Source of the DNA: Bacteroidota bacterium
Lineage (GTDB): Bacteria > Bacteroidota > Bacteroidia > NS11-12g > UBA955
DNA length: 64,000 bases
Direction of reading: 5' to 3'
Assembly (NCBI GenBank): GCA_027621365.1
Contig: JAQCBH010000006.1
Coordinates: 38,108-102,107, forward strand
Numbering within the stretch: the stretch's first letter is position 1; each line of letters begins with the position of its first letter. The translations under genes and the position numbers were made by a program. Positions 42,249-52,320 of this stretch are shown here, piece by piece. Under the pieces are notes generated by a model. That model was given only the letters and a program-made list of their open reading frames with translations. It was not told the DNA's origin and did not search any database.

Positions 42249-42704
42249 CTATGCCGAAGGATGGGAATCAACAAGTTTCCTCATGCGTCGATGGGGCAAT
42301 CCCACTTCTGTGAATTCTTCCCCTTCTACCTCATAGCCCAAAGCCAAATAAAAAGGCAGAGCTGACTCGCGCGCATTCAATGAGATTCTTTGAGCCCCAA
42401 GTTCTACCGTCAAGGATTCACAATATTCCACCATTTGCCTTCCCAGGCCGTTTCGTTGAAGCGCTTGACGAACGGCCACTTGTCTCATCTTCAAAGCAGT
42501 TCCCTGTTCCACCTTACTCAGTATGCAACACGCAATAACCAGCCCATCGTGAAAACCGACTACGTGGAAATCAGACGATTCCTTTTCAAGTTCGGCAGGA
42601 TCAAATAGCAAGTTCAAGGGCTTTCGCAAAACCTCATCCCGGAGGGTCAAGGACTGCCAATACCCTATTGACTGGTGCGGAACTACTTGCCATTCCAGCC
42701 TCAT
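42249..42704 (-). CDS. GNAT N-acetyltransferase
   Basis: 151 residues of the GCN5-related family. The acetyl-CoA pyrophosphate loop is in MRQVAVRQALQRNGLGRQMVEYCE (Q-x-x-G-x-G/A pattern), with ISLNARESALPFYLALGYEVEGEEFTEVGLPH as the C-terminal part, similar to ElaA-type proteins. Substrate unknown. It lies 5 bases after maeB and 24 before rseP in the same direction. Confidence 0.85.
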   Translation of the reverse strand: MRLEWQVVPHQSIGYWQSLTLRDEVLRKPLNLLFDPAELEKESSDFHVVGFHDGLVIACCILSKVEQGTALKMRQVAVRQALQRNGLGRQMVEYCESLTVELGAQRISLNARESALPFYLALGYEVEGEEFTEVGLPHRRMRKLVDSHPSA

Positions 42705-42709
42705 GGTGA

Positions 42710-44971
42710 TTATTGTTTGTCTTGAGCCTCAGAAACAGCCAAGGCCAACATGTTGACAATTTCGCGAACCGAACTGCTGTGGTGCAGAATGTGAACTGAC
42801 TTCTTGAAGCCTAGCAATACCGGGCCAATGGCGCTCACCCCACCCATTCCACGCATGAGTTGATAAGCGGCATTGCCTGAGCTCAAATTGTTGAAAATGT
42901 AAGTATTGGCAGCTTCTTTTCCGAGGCAATTGAAGGGGTAATTCTTGTGCCTCAATTCTCCGTTCATGGCGTATACAGGTTGCATTTCCCCATCAATTTT
43001 CATGTTGGGGTACTCGCTTTGAATGCGCTTCAAAACCCGTTGAAGTTGAGCGGGAGCTTCACCCTTGCTTGAGCCAAAATTCGAATAGGAAATCAAAGCA
43101 ATTTTGGGTTCAATTTGAAACTCTTTCACTCGGTCGTGCACGTTCATGATCATGCAGTGCAGTTGATCATCGGTATAGGTCACATTGACCGTAGTATCGG
43201 CAAAGAACAGGGGTCCCGATTTGCTCATCATGATGTGCATTCCAGAAACTCGGTTCGACGATTCGTCCATGCCTATGCACTCCAAAGCCGGTTTTAACGC
43301 AATGGGGTAATTGCGTGTCAGGCCTGAAATAAAAGCGTCAGCCTCGCCCATTTCCACCATCATGGAACCGAAGTAATTTCGGTTTCTCATGGCGTATTCG
43401 GCTTCAAATTCGGTCATGCCGCGTCGGCCTCTCTTTTCGAACAAGCGGGTACCGAATTCACGGCGTTTGGCCTCGTCGGTGCGAGGATCGACGATGACAG
43501 CCCCTGGTATTTCGATGTTGTTTTCCTCCATCAAGCCTCGAATCTTTTCTTCAACGCCCATTAAAATGGGCTGGCAGATTCCTTCTGAAACTCCTATTTG
43601 AGCCGCTCTAAGAATTTGCACATTGTCAGCTTCGGCGAATACCACCCGCTTGGGCGATTTTTTGGCCTTGGTCATCAATCGATCGGCAAAATCATTGTCC
43701 ATGCCCAATCGACGGCGCAATTCTGACTTATACGCTTCCCAGTCCTGAATCGGCTTTCTAGCTACACCGCTGTCCATCGCCGCTTTGGCTACGGCCGGAG
43801 CCACCGTGGTGAGCAAGCGAGGGTCCATAGGTTTGGGAATCAAATATTCACGTCCAAAACTCAAACTGTTGTCGTTGTAAGCCATCATCACAGACTCCGG
43901 AACGGGTTCCAAGGCCAAATCAGCAATGGCTCTCACAGCGGCCAACTTCATCTCTTCGTTGATAGCGGTTGAACGAACGTCCAAAGCACCTCTAAATATA
44001 AAGGGGAAGCCCAATACGTTGTTTACTTGGTTTGGGAAATCGCTTCGCCCGGTAGCCATGATGATATCAGGTCGAGTAGCAACAGCCACATCGTAGTTGA
44101 TTTCGGGGTCAGGATTGGCCATGGCAAACACAATGGGATTATCAGCCATGCTCAAAATCATCTCAGAGCTCAGAATGTTCCCCTTGCTGAGCCCCACAAA
44201 CACATCGGCACCCACCAAAGAATCATTCAAATCATGCAAGTCACGATGAGTGGCGAACTGAGACTTGTATTTGTCCAAATTTTCACGATCGGCACGAATG
44301 ACTCCTTTTGAATCGAGCATGACAATGTTCTCGTTGCGAACGCCCAAACCAATGAATAACTTGGAACAGGCTATGGCGCTAGCACCAGCTCCATTGACCA
44401 CCAATTTCACTCGATCGATCTTTTTGTCAACCAAACGAAGGGCATTCAATAGAGCGGCACCCGAAATGATAGCCGTACCGTGTTGGTCGTCGTGCATGAT
44501 GGGAATGTTCAACTCGGCCTTCAAGCGCTCTTCGATCTCAAAACTCTCAGGAGCTTTGATGTCTTCCAAGTTGACTCCACCAAAAGTGGGCTCCATCGCC
44601 TTCACCGTTCTTACGAATTCATCGACATCCTTGCATTCCAATTCGATGTCAAATACATCGATATCAGAAAATATCTTGAACAATACCCCCTTTCCTTCCA
44701 TTACAGGCTTGGAAGCTTCGGGCCCAATATCACCCAATCCCAATACGGCTGTTCCATTGCTAATAACGGCTACCAGGTTTCCTTTCGCTGTGTATTTATA
44801 AACATCTTCTTTATTGGCGGCAATCTCCAAACAAGGTTCTGCTACACCAGGAGAATAAGCCAAAGCCAAATCCAACTGCGTTTGGGTGGGCTTGGTTGAA
44901 ACTACTTCAATCTTTCCAGGACGGCCGTCTGCATGGTAACTGAGGGCGTCGTTAAATTTTTTATTTGGCAT
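42710..44971 (-). CDS. maeB: NADP-dependent malic enzyme fused to phosphotransacetylase domain
   Basis: 753 residues. N-terminal malic enzyme (LALAYSPGVAEPCLEI, NIPIMHDDQHGTAII, VVNGAGASAIACSKLFIGLG, MANPDPEI) converts malate to pyruvate. The C-terminal about 330 residues are a phosphotransacetylase-like domain (FAEADNVQILRAAQIG, FFADTTVNVTYTDDQL), which in MaeB is regulatory rather than catalytic. The ATG at 44971 is used because an exact TATCTTTG box lies 12 bases upstream, with TTG 23 bases before it. Upstream of GNAT and rseP in one direction. Confidence 0.94.
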   Translation of the reverse strand: MPNKKFNDALSYHADGRPGKIEVVSTKPTQTQLDLALAYSPGVAEPCLEIAANKEDVYKYTAKGNLVAVISNGTAVLGLGDIGPEASKPVMEGKGVLFKIFSDIDVFDIELECKDVDEFVRTVKAMEPTFGGVNLEDIKAPESFEIEERLKAELNIPIMHDDQHGTAIISGAALLNALRLVDKKIDRVKLVVNGAGASAIACSKLFIGLGVRNENIVMLDSKGVIRADRENLDKYKSQFATHRDLHDLNDSLVGADVFVGLSKGNILSSEMILSMADNPIVFAMANPDPEINYDVAVATRPDIIMATGRSDFPNQVNNVLGFPFIFRGALDVRSTAINEEMKLAAVRAIADLALEPVPESVMMAYNDNSLSFGREYLIPKPMDPRLLTTVAPAVAKAAMDSGVARKPIQDWEAYKSELRRRLGMDNDFADRLMTKAKKSPKRVVFAEADNVQILRAAQIGVSEGICQPILMGVEEKIRGLMEENNIEIPGAVIVDPRTDEAKRREFGTRLFEKRGRRGMTEFEAEYAMRNRNYFGSMMVEMGEADAFISGLTRNYPIALKPALECIGMDESSNRVSGMHIMMSKSGPLFFADTTVNVTYTDDQLHCMIMNVHDRVKEFQIEPKIALISYSNFGSSKGEAPAQLQRVLKRIQSEYPNMKIDGEMQPVYAMNGELRHKNYPFNCLGKEAANTYIFNNLSSGNAAYQLMRGMGGVSAIGPVLLGFKKSVHILHHSSSVREIVNMLALAVSEAQDKQ

Positions 44972-44982
44972 AAAAACGTGGG

Positions 44983-44990
44983 CAAAGATA
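44983..44990 (-). promoter_or_regulatory. -7 box of maeB with spaced -33 TTG
   Basis: On the minus strand TATCTTTG, exact consensus, 11 bases before the ATG. A TTG at 45014-45016 lies 23 bases further upstream, within the known 17-23 spacing, making this the best-supported promoter in the window. Confidence 0.6.
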
Positions 44991-45069
44991 ACCATTGATG
45001 AAATCAGCAGGTACAATTGGCACAAACGGGCCATTTACCTTTTTGCACAATCGAGCATTAAGGACTCGT

Positions 45070-46860
45070 ATGAATACACAAGCCTTATTCGGAAGTATGG
45101 TTTCCCTGGTGTTTTTAAGCCAGAGCAACCCCACCATGGTTCAAAAATCCGAACGATGGATTTATGCCAAAGACAGCGCTCATCCTCAATGCCTGGATTC
45201 TTGCCTCATGGGCTCGTTTGGAGAGTTTTCCTTTGATCGTCTACAACCCGGTACTTATGACTTGTACCGCAAAGAAGATTTGATGTCGGGTCAAGCTTTA
45301 ATTAGGCAATTGAAGATGGAGAATCCGCAGCAACTGCAGCGCCATGCCTTGTTATCCTCTCAACCTCAAACCATGTTCTATGGCCTGAGCAGCGGCCGAT
45401 TTGACTATGACGATGCAATGGAATACACCGAAAGCGACACCCGAAAAATAAGCCGTGCCGTACCGAGCAGCGATCGCATTAGCATGAGCATGGACGCACC
45501 CAGCATGGGCCATACAAGCATCGCTGAGACACCCAGCGGTTCAGCTCGCGTATTAACAGCTGGTCGTTGGAGTGATTTGGACCATTGGGAAGAATTCGAA
45601 ACCTTGCACAAGGATGCCATCATTTTGGCCCATCAATCCCGCTGGGGTTGGGATTTGATTCACAAGCGCATTTCTATTGAGCTCTTAGGAAAAAGCGAAA
45701 CATACCGAGACATTCCCGTTCAATTGCGCGATTCCAATGGTTCTGTTCTGTTTCAAGCGAGAACCAATCACCTCTCGACGGCTGAACTGTGGGCCCCAGT
45801 TGAAAAAGACGGCAAATTCAGAGCATTCGCTCAGCTGGGAACGACATGGACGGATCTTGGATCGGTTAGCTTGGGGAAAAACACCTTTCGACTCAGCCAA
45901 ACCGCACCTCAGCACTGGCCCCTAGACATTGCCTTCATCGTGGATGCCACGGGGTCTATGGGAGACGAAATCAATTACTTGAAAGCCGAATTGGCCGACA
46001 TCATTCAGCAATCCAAAACCCTAGCCCCTTGTTCCCAGGTGCGCATTGGGCAAGTCTTTTACAAAGACCGAGGAGATGAATACATCACTCAAATTCAACC
46101 ATTTACTGATCGCATAGACGATGCTGTTCGCTTTACCCTCGAACAAGGAGCTGGCGGTGGAGGCGACTTCCCCGAAGCCGTAGCTGATGCTTTAGAAGTC
46201 GCTATAGGAGAATTGGAGTGGAGCCCGAACGCATTGGCTCGGTTGGCTTTCCTGGTTCTCGATGCCCCCGCGCATGATGGAGAAGATGCCGAACGAGTGC
46301 GCAAAGCCACAGCATTGGCGGCTAAAAAAGGCATTCGATTGATTCCCGTCGTGGCCAGTGGCATCGATCAAAGCACGGAGTTCCTCATGAAGTACATCGC
46401 TGCCATGACGGCTGGAGAATACGTATACATCACCGATGATTCGGGCGTAGGCAATGGTCACCTCAAGCCAACCGGAGTGGAAAACAACAGCGACTTGTTG
46501 AACAACCAACTCTTGGCCATCATTCGGGAATATACCCAAACCAAGGCCTGCCAATCGGTCATTGAAAACCCCGTTGAGCCCCGAATTGAATGGTTTGGCA
46601 ATCAACATTGCAACATACAAGCATACCCAAACCCTTGTGCCGATTTCCTAAAGGTTAAAAGCAGCTCTACTCTATTAGGAGTAAACCTGATGAACATGTC
46701 TGGTGCTGAAGTTCTCAAAGCCGAGCCTCAACAAGGAGAATGCCAATTGGACGTTCGGAATTTGGCAGCAGGGGTATACAGTTTAAGAGCCCGCACGGAA
46801 TTGGGAAGCTTCGGTACCCTAGTGGTGGTGAGTCATCAATCACAAAACGCCAAACCTTAG
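45070..46860 (+). CDS. Secreted VWA-domain protein with T9SS sorting domain
   Basis: 596 residues with a signal-peptide-like N-terminus (MNTQALFGSMVSLVFLSQSNP). A poorly conserved region of about 150 residues has a Ser/Met-rich stretch (SSDRISMSMDAPSMGH). Then an Ig/transthyretin-like domain (VLTAGRWSDLDHWEEFETLH, IPVQLRDSNGSVLFQA) and a von Willebrand A domain with MIDAS-type Asp292-Ala-Thr-Gly-Ser-Met297 and the ASP-to-GGGGDFPEAV segment characteristic of this class. The C-terminal sorting domain starts near YPNPCADFLKVKSS. Metal-dependent adhesion is likely; partner unknown. Divergent from maeB, with a 98-base gap. Start at 45070 chosen for the signal peptide; an upstream ATG at 44995 is also possible. 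Confidence 0.85.
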   Translation: MNTQALFGSMVSLVFLSQSNPTMVQKSERWIYAKDSAHPQCLDSCLMGSFGEFSFDRLQPGTYDLYRKEDLMSGQALIRQLKMENPQQLQRHALLSSQPQTMFYGLSSGRFDYDDAMEYTESDTRKISRAVPSSDRISMSMDAPSMGHTSIAETPSGSARVLTAGRWSDLDHWEEFETLHKDAIILAHQSRWGWDLIHKRISIELLGKSETYRDIPVQLRDSNGSVLFQARTNHLSTAELWAPVEKDGKFRAFAQLGTTWTDLGSVSLGKNTFRLSQTAPQHWPLDIAFIVDATGSMGDEINYLKAELADIIQQSKTLAPCSQVRIGQVFYKDRGDEYITQIQPFTDRIDDAVRFTLEQGAGGGGDFPEAVADALEVAIGELEWSPNALARLAFLVLDAPAHDGEDAERVRKATALAAKKGIRLIPVVASGIDQSTEFLMKYIAAMTAGEYVYITDDSGVGNGHLKPTGVENNSDLLNNQLLAIIREYTQTKACQSVIENPVEPRIEWFGNQHCNIQAYPNPCADFLKVKSSSTLLGVNLMNMSGAEVLKAEPQQGECQLDVRNLAAGVYSLRARTELGSFGTLVVVSHQSQNAKP

Positions 46861-46884
46861 GTTTTAGGGCTCCCCATTTCGGTG

Positions 46885-46892
46885 TATTTTTG
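46885..46892 (+). promoter_or_regulatory. -7 box of fumC
   Basis: TATTTTTG, exact match, ending 7 bases before the fumC ATG at 46900; supports that start over a GTG at 46882, which would place the box inside the coding region. Confidence 0.5.
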
Positions 46893-46899
46893 CGGAACC

Positions 46900-48312
46900 A
46901 TGAGCCAATTCCGCATTGAACACGACACCATGGGTGTGGTAGAAGTACCCGCTAACGCCTACTGGGGAGCCCAAACCGAACGCAGCCGCAACAATTTCCG
47001 CATTGGACCCGAAGCCAGCATGCCGCTGGAAATCATTCACGCCTTTGCTGTTCTGAAAAAATGTGCCGCACAAGCCAACCATCAGTTGGGCGTCTTGTCA
47101 GAAGAAAAGGCCCATTTGATCGCTCAAGTTTGTGACGAGATCTTTGAAGGCAAACTCAATGATCAGTTTCCTTTGGTCATCTGGCAGACAGGAAGTGGTA
47201 CCCAGAGCAACATGAACGTCAACGAGGTTATTGCCAACCGTGCCCACGTATTGCAGGGCGGGAGCTTGACCGACGACAAAAAAGTGTTGCACCCCAATGA
47301 CGACGTCAACAAGAGCCAAAGCAGCAACGACACCTTTCCAACTGCCATGAGCATTGCGGTATTCAAGCAGGTGGTTGATTACACTTTGCCTGGATTGCAG
47401 GCCTTGAAAACGACCTTGAAGCACAAGGCTCGGGAGTACAAGGACATCGTAAAAATTGGACGCACCCACTTCATGGACGCCACTCCCCTTACCCTGGGTC
47501 AAGAATTCAGCGGATACGTGGTTCAACTGGAAAATGGCATTGACGCCATCAACCGCGCCTTGAAGCCCGCAGCCGAGTTGGCTTTGGGTGGAACAGCCGT
47601 AGGTACAGGTTTGAATACTCCAGCGGGATATTCAGAATTGGTGGCCCAATTGATTGCCAAAGAAACCGGTCTTCCTTTTGTCACCGCCGTCAACAAATTC
47701 GAAGCTCTGGCCGCTCATGATGCCATGGTTGAACTGCACGGCGCCCTGAAGAGAGCAGCTGTGAGTGCTTTCAAAATCGCAAACGATATTCGCATGCTCA
47801 GCAGCGGTCCTCGCTCGGGCATTGGTGAGATTTTGATTCCTGAAAACGAGCCCGGATCATCCATCATGCCGGGCAAAGTCAACCCCACACAACCGGAAGC
47901 TCTGACCATGGTTTGCGCTCAAATCTTGGGAAATGACGTAGCCGTTTCTTTCGCTGGAACACAAGGTCATTTCGAATTGAACGTATTCAAACCTGTCATT
48001 GCGGCCAATTTGCTTCAAAGTGCCCGTTTGTTGGGTCAAGCTTGTTTGAGCTTTGATTCCAACTGCGCACAAGGCATCGAGCCCAACCACGCCAACATCA
48101 AACGTTTGGTCGACCAGAGTCTGATGCTGGTTACGGCATTGAATACCCACATCGGTTACGAAAACGCCGCTAAGATTGCCAAGAAGGCCCACAAGGAAGA
48201 CAAAACCTTGCGTGAAGCTGCCGTCGAATTGGGCTTGTTGACCGATGAGCAATTCGACCAATGGGTTCGTCCTGAAGCCATGGTGGGCCATCCTGACGAA
48301 AGCATCAAATAG
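46900..48312 (+). CDS. fumC: Class II fumarate hydratase
   Basis: 470-residue TCA-cycle enzyme hydrating fumarate to malate without iron-sulfur clusters. Signature [15 protein letters not shown] with the conserved catalytic Ser, [33 protein letters not shown] and [18 protein letters not shown]. It is the first of four co-directional genes fumC-folP-rpe-TonB receptor, although rpe has its own -7 box. Confidence 0.97.
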   Translation: MSQFRIEHDTMGVVEVPANAYWGAQTERSRNNFRIGPEASMPLEIIHAFAVLKKCAAQANHQLGVLSEEKAHLIAQVCDEIFEGKLNDQFPLVIWQTGSGTQSNMNVNEVIANRAHVLQGGSLTDDKKVLHPNDDVNKSQSSNDTFPTAMSIAVFKQVVDYTLPGLQALKTTLKHKAREYKDIVKIGRTHFMDATPLTLGQEFSGYVVQLENGIDAINRALKPAAELALGGTAVGTGLNTPAGYSELVAQLIAKETGLPFVTAVNKFEALAAHDAMVELHGALKRAAVSAFKIANDIRMLSSGPRSGIGEILIPENEPGSSIMPGKVNPTQPEALTMVCAQILGNDVAVSFAGTQGHFELNVFKPVIAANLLQSARLLGQACLSFDSNCAQGIEPNHANIKRLVDQSLMLVTALNTHIGYENAAKIAKKAHKEDKTLREAAVELGLLTDEQFDQWVRPEAMVGHPDESIK

Positions 48313-48318
48313 AAGCCG

Positions 48319-49128
48319 GTGCATCTACCCTTTCGAATTTTAGGCATACTCAATGCGACTCCAGATTCCTTTTATTCTGGGAGTCGTTTTGGTCTAGATT
48401 CGGTTGTGGAGCAAGCGGCGAAGATGATATCGGATGGCGCTGACGCTCTTGACATTGGAGGCCAAAGTACTCGGCCTGGAGCCGAGATAGTTTCTGAACA
48501 GGAAGAGATTGATCGCGTTTTGCCGATTTTTCAGCTTTTGTCCAAAAACTTTCCAGACACAACGCTCAGCGTCGACACCTTCAGATCTGAAGTAGCACGC
48601 CAAGCCTTGGAAGCAGGAGCCAGTTGGGTCAATGACATTACCTTTGGAGAGGATGATTCCAATATGTTCTCCACCGTGCTGGAATTCCCGAACTGCGGCT
48701 ACATCGGCATGCACAAACAGGGTCAAATAGCCAATATGCAATCCAACCCTCTGTATGGCGATGTCACGCATGAGGTGCAAGCCTATTTGCTCGAACGGGC
48801 GTCTCTGCTTCGTCAAATGGGATTCAAGGGGAGCATTGCCCTAGATCCCGGGTTTGGATTTGGAAAAACCCTGGACCACAACTACCAAATGCTGAAAAAC
48901 TGGAAATCATTCTTGGATCTGCCCTATCCCATCTTGATGGGAATTTCCCGTAAGAGTATGATATACAAAAAACTGCAAATCACACCTGAGCAGGCTTTGA
49001 ACGGAACCACTGCTTTGCACGGAATGGCCTTGAGTCAGGGACCTTGCATGTTGAGGGTGCACGATGTGCGGGAAGCCCGAGAAACCATCACCATTATCGA
49101 AGCCGTTCTGAATTCCGATTCTCAATAA
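48319..49128 (+). CDS. folP: Dihydropteroate synthase, GTG start
   Basis: 269-residue folate-synthesis enzyme condensing pABA with the pterin pyrophosphate, the target of sulfonamides. GILNATPDSFYSGSRF, ADALDIGGQSTRPGAE, LSVDTFRSEVA and IALDPGFGFGKT are the conserved pterin- and pABA-binding blocks. No ATG is available before the first conserved block; a GTG at 48319, 6 bases after the fumC stop, is the only good start. Confidence 0.94.
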   Translation: MHLPFRILGILNATPDSFYSGSRFGLDSVVEQAAKMISDGADALDIGGQSTRPGAEIVSEQEEIDRVLPIFQLLSKNFPDTTLSVDTFRSEVARQALEAGASWVNDITFGEDDSNMFSTVLEFPNCGYIGMHKQGQIANMQSNPLYGDVTHEVQAYLLERASLLRQMGFKGSIALDPGFGFGKTLDHNYQMLKNWKSFLDLPYPILMGISRKSMIYKKLQITPEQALNGTTALHGMALSQGPCMLRVHDVREARETITIIEAVLNSDSQ

Positions 49129-49130
49129 CC

Positions 49131-49138
49131 TATTTTTG
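49131..49138 (+). promoter_or_regulatory. -7 box of rpe
   Basis: TATTTTTG, exact consensus, ending 4 bases before the rpe ATG and immediately after the folP stop codon; suggests that rpe can be transcribed separately from folP. Confidence 0.45.
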
Positions 49139-49142
49139 TACC

Positions 49143-49799
49143 ATGCCCGCCTTGATAGCCCCTTCCATTTTATCAGCCGACTTCGGCAACCTTGAACGAG
49201 ATTTCGACATGATCAACCAAAGCCAAGCCGATTGGTTCCACGTTGACATCATGGATGGCGTTTTTGTCCCCAACATTTCGTTTGGCTTCCCGGTTGTCAA
49301 AGCCCTTCAGAAAGTGGCCAAAAAGCACATGGATGTGCATTTGATGATCGTAGACCCTGATCGTTACATTGCTGATTTTGCCAAGGCCGGTGCACAAACC
49401 TTGACGGTTCATTACGAAGCTTGCACGCATTTGCACCGCAGTCTTCAGGCCATCAAGGCTCAGGGCATGAAAGCGGGAATTGCATTGAACCCCCATACAC
49501 CAGTATCGGTCTTGGAAGACATCATATCCGATGCTGATTTGGTTTGTTTGATGAGCGTGAACCCTGGATTTGGTGGCCAAGCTTTCATTGAGCGCACCTA
49601 CGAAAAAGTTCGTGCCTTGAAACGCCTCATTACCGAATCGGGATCTTCAGCCTTGATTGAAATTGACGGTGGTGTTACCCTAGACAACGCCTCTTTGCTC
49701 CACGAAGCTGGGGCCGATGTCTTGGTAGCTGGAAATACGGTTTTTGGTTCATCCGACCCGATTCAAACCATCGCTGAATTAAAAAGCCGCACACAATAA
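49143..49799 (+). CDS. rpe: Ribulose-phosphate 3-epimerase
   Basis: 218-residue TIM-barrel enzyme interconverting ribulose 5-phosphate and xylulose 5-phosphate. IAPSILSADFGNLERD, WFHVDIMDGVFVPNISFG, MDVHLMIVDPD, MSVNPGFGGQAFIERT and IEIDGGVTLDN are the family's metal and phosphate sites. The start follows folP by 14 bases. Normal length. Confidence 0.97.
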   Translation: MPALIAPSILSADFGNLERDFDMINQSQADWFHVDIMDGVFVPNISFGFPVVKALQKVAKKHMDVHLMIVDPDRYIADFAKAGAQTLTVHYEACTHLHRSLQAIKAQGMKAGIALNPHTPVSVLEDIISDADLVCLMSVNPGFGGQAFIERTYEKVRALKRLITESGSSALIEIDGGVTLDNASLLHEAGADVLVAGNTVFGSSDPIQTIAELKSRTQ

Positions 49800-49826
49800 G
49801 CGGGGTTTCTTGCCGTTTCATTTTCA

Positions 49827-52289
49827 GTGAATCGATTACTGCTCATCATCGCCATTAGCCTATGGGCTGTTGTCGCCAAAGGGCAGACTTCCTATACGTA
49901 TCGAATCCAATTGCTTCAATCAAGCGGCAACCAACCGCTCATTGGCTTGGAATTGGAAGACGAGTGGGGTTCAATTGTAGGCCGAAGCGACAGCAATGGC
50001 CTGGTTCGATTTGAACACCCCAGTTCTCCCCCTCTTTTGGTTTTTGGATACAGTACCATTGGCTCACAGCGCAAGCATGTCTTGGCTCACCGCTTTCTTT
50101 CGTCTGGAAAACTCGATACCGCTCGCGAAGGTTCAGGCTTGGAGTACATACGAACGGTTGAAATCACCTTGCGGCAACTCACTCCGTTCATGGCTGAGAT
50201 CAATCCGCGGGATTTTCAATTGGCCGTCAGCATCAGCGGCGGCTTGGAATCCCTGCTCAAAACCTTGGGCGGCGTGACCAGCAACAATGAAATGTCTTCG
50301 CAGTACAGCGTGCGAGGCGGGAACTTTGACGAGAACCTTATCTATGTCAATGACATTGAGATTTACCGCCCCCAACTGATCCAAAATGGCCAACAAGAGG
50401 GATTGAGTTTCATCAACCCTGAATTGGTTTCTTCACTCAAGTTTAGCGCCGGCGGATTCGACCCTCAATACGGAGACAAAATGAGCTCCGTGCTGGATGT
50501 CACCTACAAACAACCCGATAAACGCAAATGGCAGTTCCAAACCGGAACCATGTTGAATAGCTTAACCTTTCAAGGCAAAAGTGGTCCCTGGTCAGCCTTG
50601 ATAGGTGCGCGTACCTTTTCGAATGCAGTTCTGGCCAAGTCGCTGAATACCCAAGGAACCTACGCCATGCGATTTGGCGATATCCAAGCCCAAATTGACT
50701 ACAAACCCAGTCATTTTTGGTCTTTCCAATTCTTGGGCAATACTTCGGCCAATCGTTTTGAATTGAAGCCCTTGAGTCGGCAAACTGAATTTGGAACCAT
50801 CACCGAGGCCTACCAATTGGACGTATACATGGCTGGTTCAGAGAACTTGGATTATCAGTATCAGTTGGGCGCCTTCACGGCTGAATACAGACCCAATCTG
50901 CGCCGTTCCTTCAAGTTCATTGCTTCCTTGACGCACATTCAAGAACAAGAGTACTTTGATGTCGAGGGTGCTTACTTCCTGAATCAACTCGATCGGGACT
51001 TGGGCTCTTCCAACTTGGGAAAACCCCTGAAAACGCTTGGATTCGGGTATTATTTGGACCACGGACGAAATGCCTTGAAATCCCAAGTCATCAACCTCAG
51101 CCATTTGGGAACCATAGGCCGCATCACCGATCGATTCAGCTGGAAATACGGCATTCGCATCAATCAAGAATCGGTTCAAGACCGGTTTTACGAATGGATG
51201 TACAGCGACAGCGCAGGATACAACACCTCCGAGTTCGGTTATTTGCGCGATAGCTTGTATTTGGACCCCTTAGTGCGTGCTAGCAACAGCATTCAAAGCC
51301 TTCGCAGCAGCGCCTATGTTCAAGGCCGCTGGAGGGTTTCCAAAGCCCAAAACGTTTGGTTGAATGCCGGGGTACGCATGCAGTACTGGAGTTTAAACGG
51401 ACAAACCTTGTTCATGCCAAGGGTCAACATCAACTGGGAACCCAATCAGTCGTACAACCGATACAAACCCGACTCGCTCAAAAAGCCTGATGTTGTCATC
51501 AAACTTGCCGCCGGAGCTTATCACCAAGCACCCTTTTACCGGGAAATGCGTGGCTTTGATGGCCAGTTGAACACTTCCCTTCGGGCTCAAGAAGCTTGGC
51601 ATGCTTTGCTCGGCATGGATCGTTACACGGTGTTGTGGGAACGCCCCTTTAAATTCAGCAGCGAAGCCTATTTGAAAACCTTGGACAACCTAGTTCCCTA
51701 TTTGTACGACAACATGCGCATTCGCTATTTCGCCCAGAATTCGGGCAGAGGGTTTGCTTGGGGCTGGGACAACCGCATCAATGGCCAATTCATCGAGGGT
51801 TTGGAAAGTTGGTTTACATTGAGCGTCATGCAGAGCAAGGAACAATTGAATTGGACCAGCCCAACGGGGAATGACACCCTTTCGGCTTGGCTGCGCAGAC
51901 CCACCGATAGACGGGTTCAATTTGCAGCCGTATTTCAGGACGAATTGCCCAACAATCCTAGCGTACGAATCAATTTGAGCATCATCATCGGCACAGGTCT
52001 TCCCTACTATTTGGATGGACCAGCCCGATACACCACCACCCCAAACGCCATTCCTCCCTATAGGCGCGTGGATTTGGGATTGAGCAAAACGCTGCAAGAA
52101 GACAGCAAGATCAATCAATGGTTAGGGCTGTCATCGAGCTTTCTGTCTGTCGATGTTTTCAATTTGCTCGACATCAACAACGTCATTGCTTATTCCTGGG
52201 TCAAAGATTTGAACAACAACCGATACGGTGTTCCAGAATACCTGACGGGACGGCGCTTGAATGTGCGATTCCAAGGAACATTGAAATAA
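49827..52289 (+). CDS. TonB-dependent outer-membrane receptor
   Basis: 820 residues with a signal peptide (NRLLLIIAISLWAVVAKGQ). A carboxypeptidase-regulatory-like domain at about 25-95, a plug with SSQYSVRGGNFDENLIYVNDIEIYRP, and a 22-strand-type barrel ending RRLNVRFQGTLK. No SusD partner gene follows, so polysaccharide uptake as in Sus pairs is not supported; iron or vitamin uptake is as likely. GTG start at 49827. Ends 1 base before a strong terminator. Confidence 0.9.
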   Translation: MNRLLLIIAISLWAVVAKGQTSYTYRIQLLQSSGNQPLIGLELEDEWGSIVGRSDSNGLVRFEHPSSPPLLVFGYSTIGSQRKHVLAHRFLSSGKLDTAREGSGLEYIRTVEITLRQLTPFMAEINPRDFQLAVSISGGLESLLKTLGGVTSNNEMSSQYSVRGGNFDENLIYVNDIEIYRPQLIQNGQQEGLSFINPELVSSLKFSAGGFDPQYGDKMSSVLDVTYKQPDKRKWQFQTGTMLNSLTFQGKSGPWSALIGARTFSNAVLAKSLNTQGTYAMRFGDIQAQIDYKPSHFWSFQFLGNTSANRFELKPLSRQTEFGTITEAYQLDVYMAGSENLDYQYQLGAFTAEYRPNLRRSFKFIASLTHIQEQEYFDVEGAYFLNQLDRDLGSSNLGKPLKTLGFGYYLDHGRNALKSQVINLSHLGTIGRITDRFSWKYGIRINQESVQDRFYEWMYSDSAGYNTSEFGYLRDSLYLDPLVRASNSIQSLRSSAYVQGRWRVSKAQNVWLNAGVRMQYWSLNGQTLFMPRVNINWEPNQSYNRYKPDSLKKPDVVIKLAAGAYHQAPFYREMRGFDGQLNTSLRAQEAWHALLGMDRYTVLWERPFKFSSEAYLKTLDNLVPYLYDNMRIRYFAQNSGRGFAWGWDNRINGQFIEGLESWFTLSVMQSKEQLNWTSPTGNDTLSAWLRRPTDRRVQFAAVFQDELPNNPSVRINLSIIIGTGLPYYLDGPARYTTTPNAIPPYRRVDLGLSKTLQEDSKINQWLGLSSSFLSVDVFNLLDINNVIAYSWVKDLNNNRYGVPEYLTGRRLNVRFQGTLK

Positions 52290-52290
52290 A

Positions 52291-52319
52291 AAAAGGCCCC
52301 GCGATGCGGGGCCTTTTTT
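52291..52319. terminator. Bidirectional terminator between TonB receptor and barrel-coil gene
   Basis: GGCCCCGC (52295-52302) and GCGGGGCC (52306-52313) form an 8-bp GC stem with a 3-base loop, flanked by A-run and T-run, so it works in either direction. It lies between the two convergent genes, with 1 base to each stop. Confidence 0.92.
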
Positions 52320-52320
52320 A

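Noticed and set aside
49827..52289. TonB receptor as SusC of a polysaccharide utilisation locus
   Set aside because: No SusD-like lipoprotein or glycoside hydrolase lies beside it, and the length is below that of typical SusC proteins.
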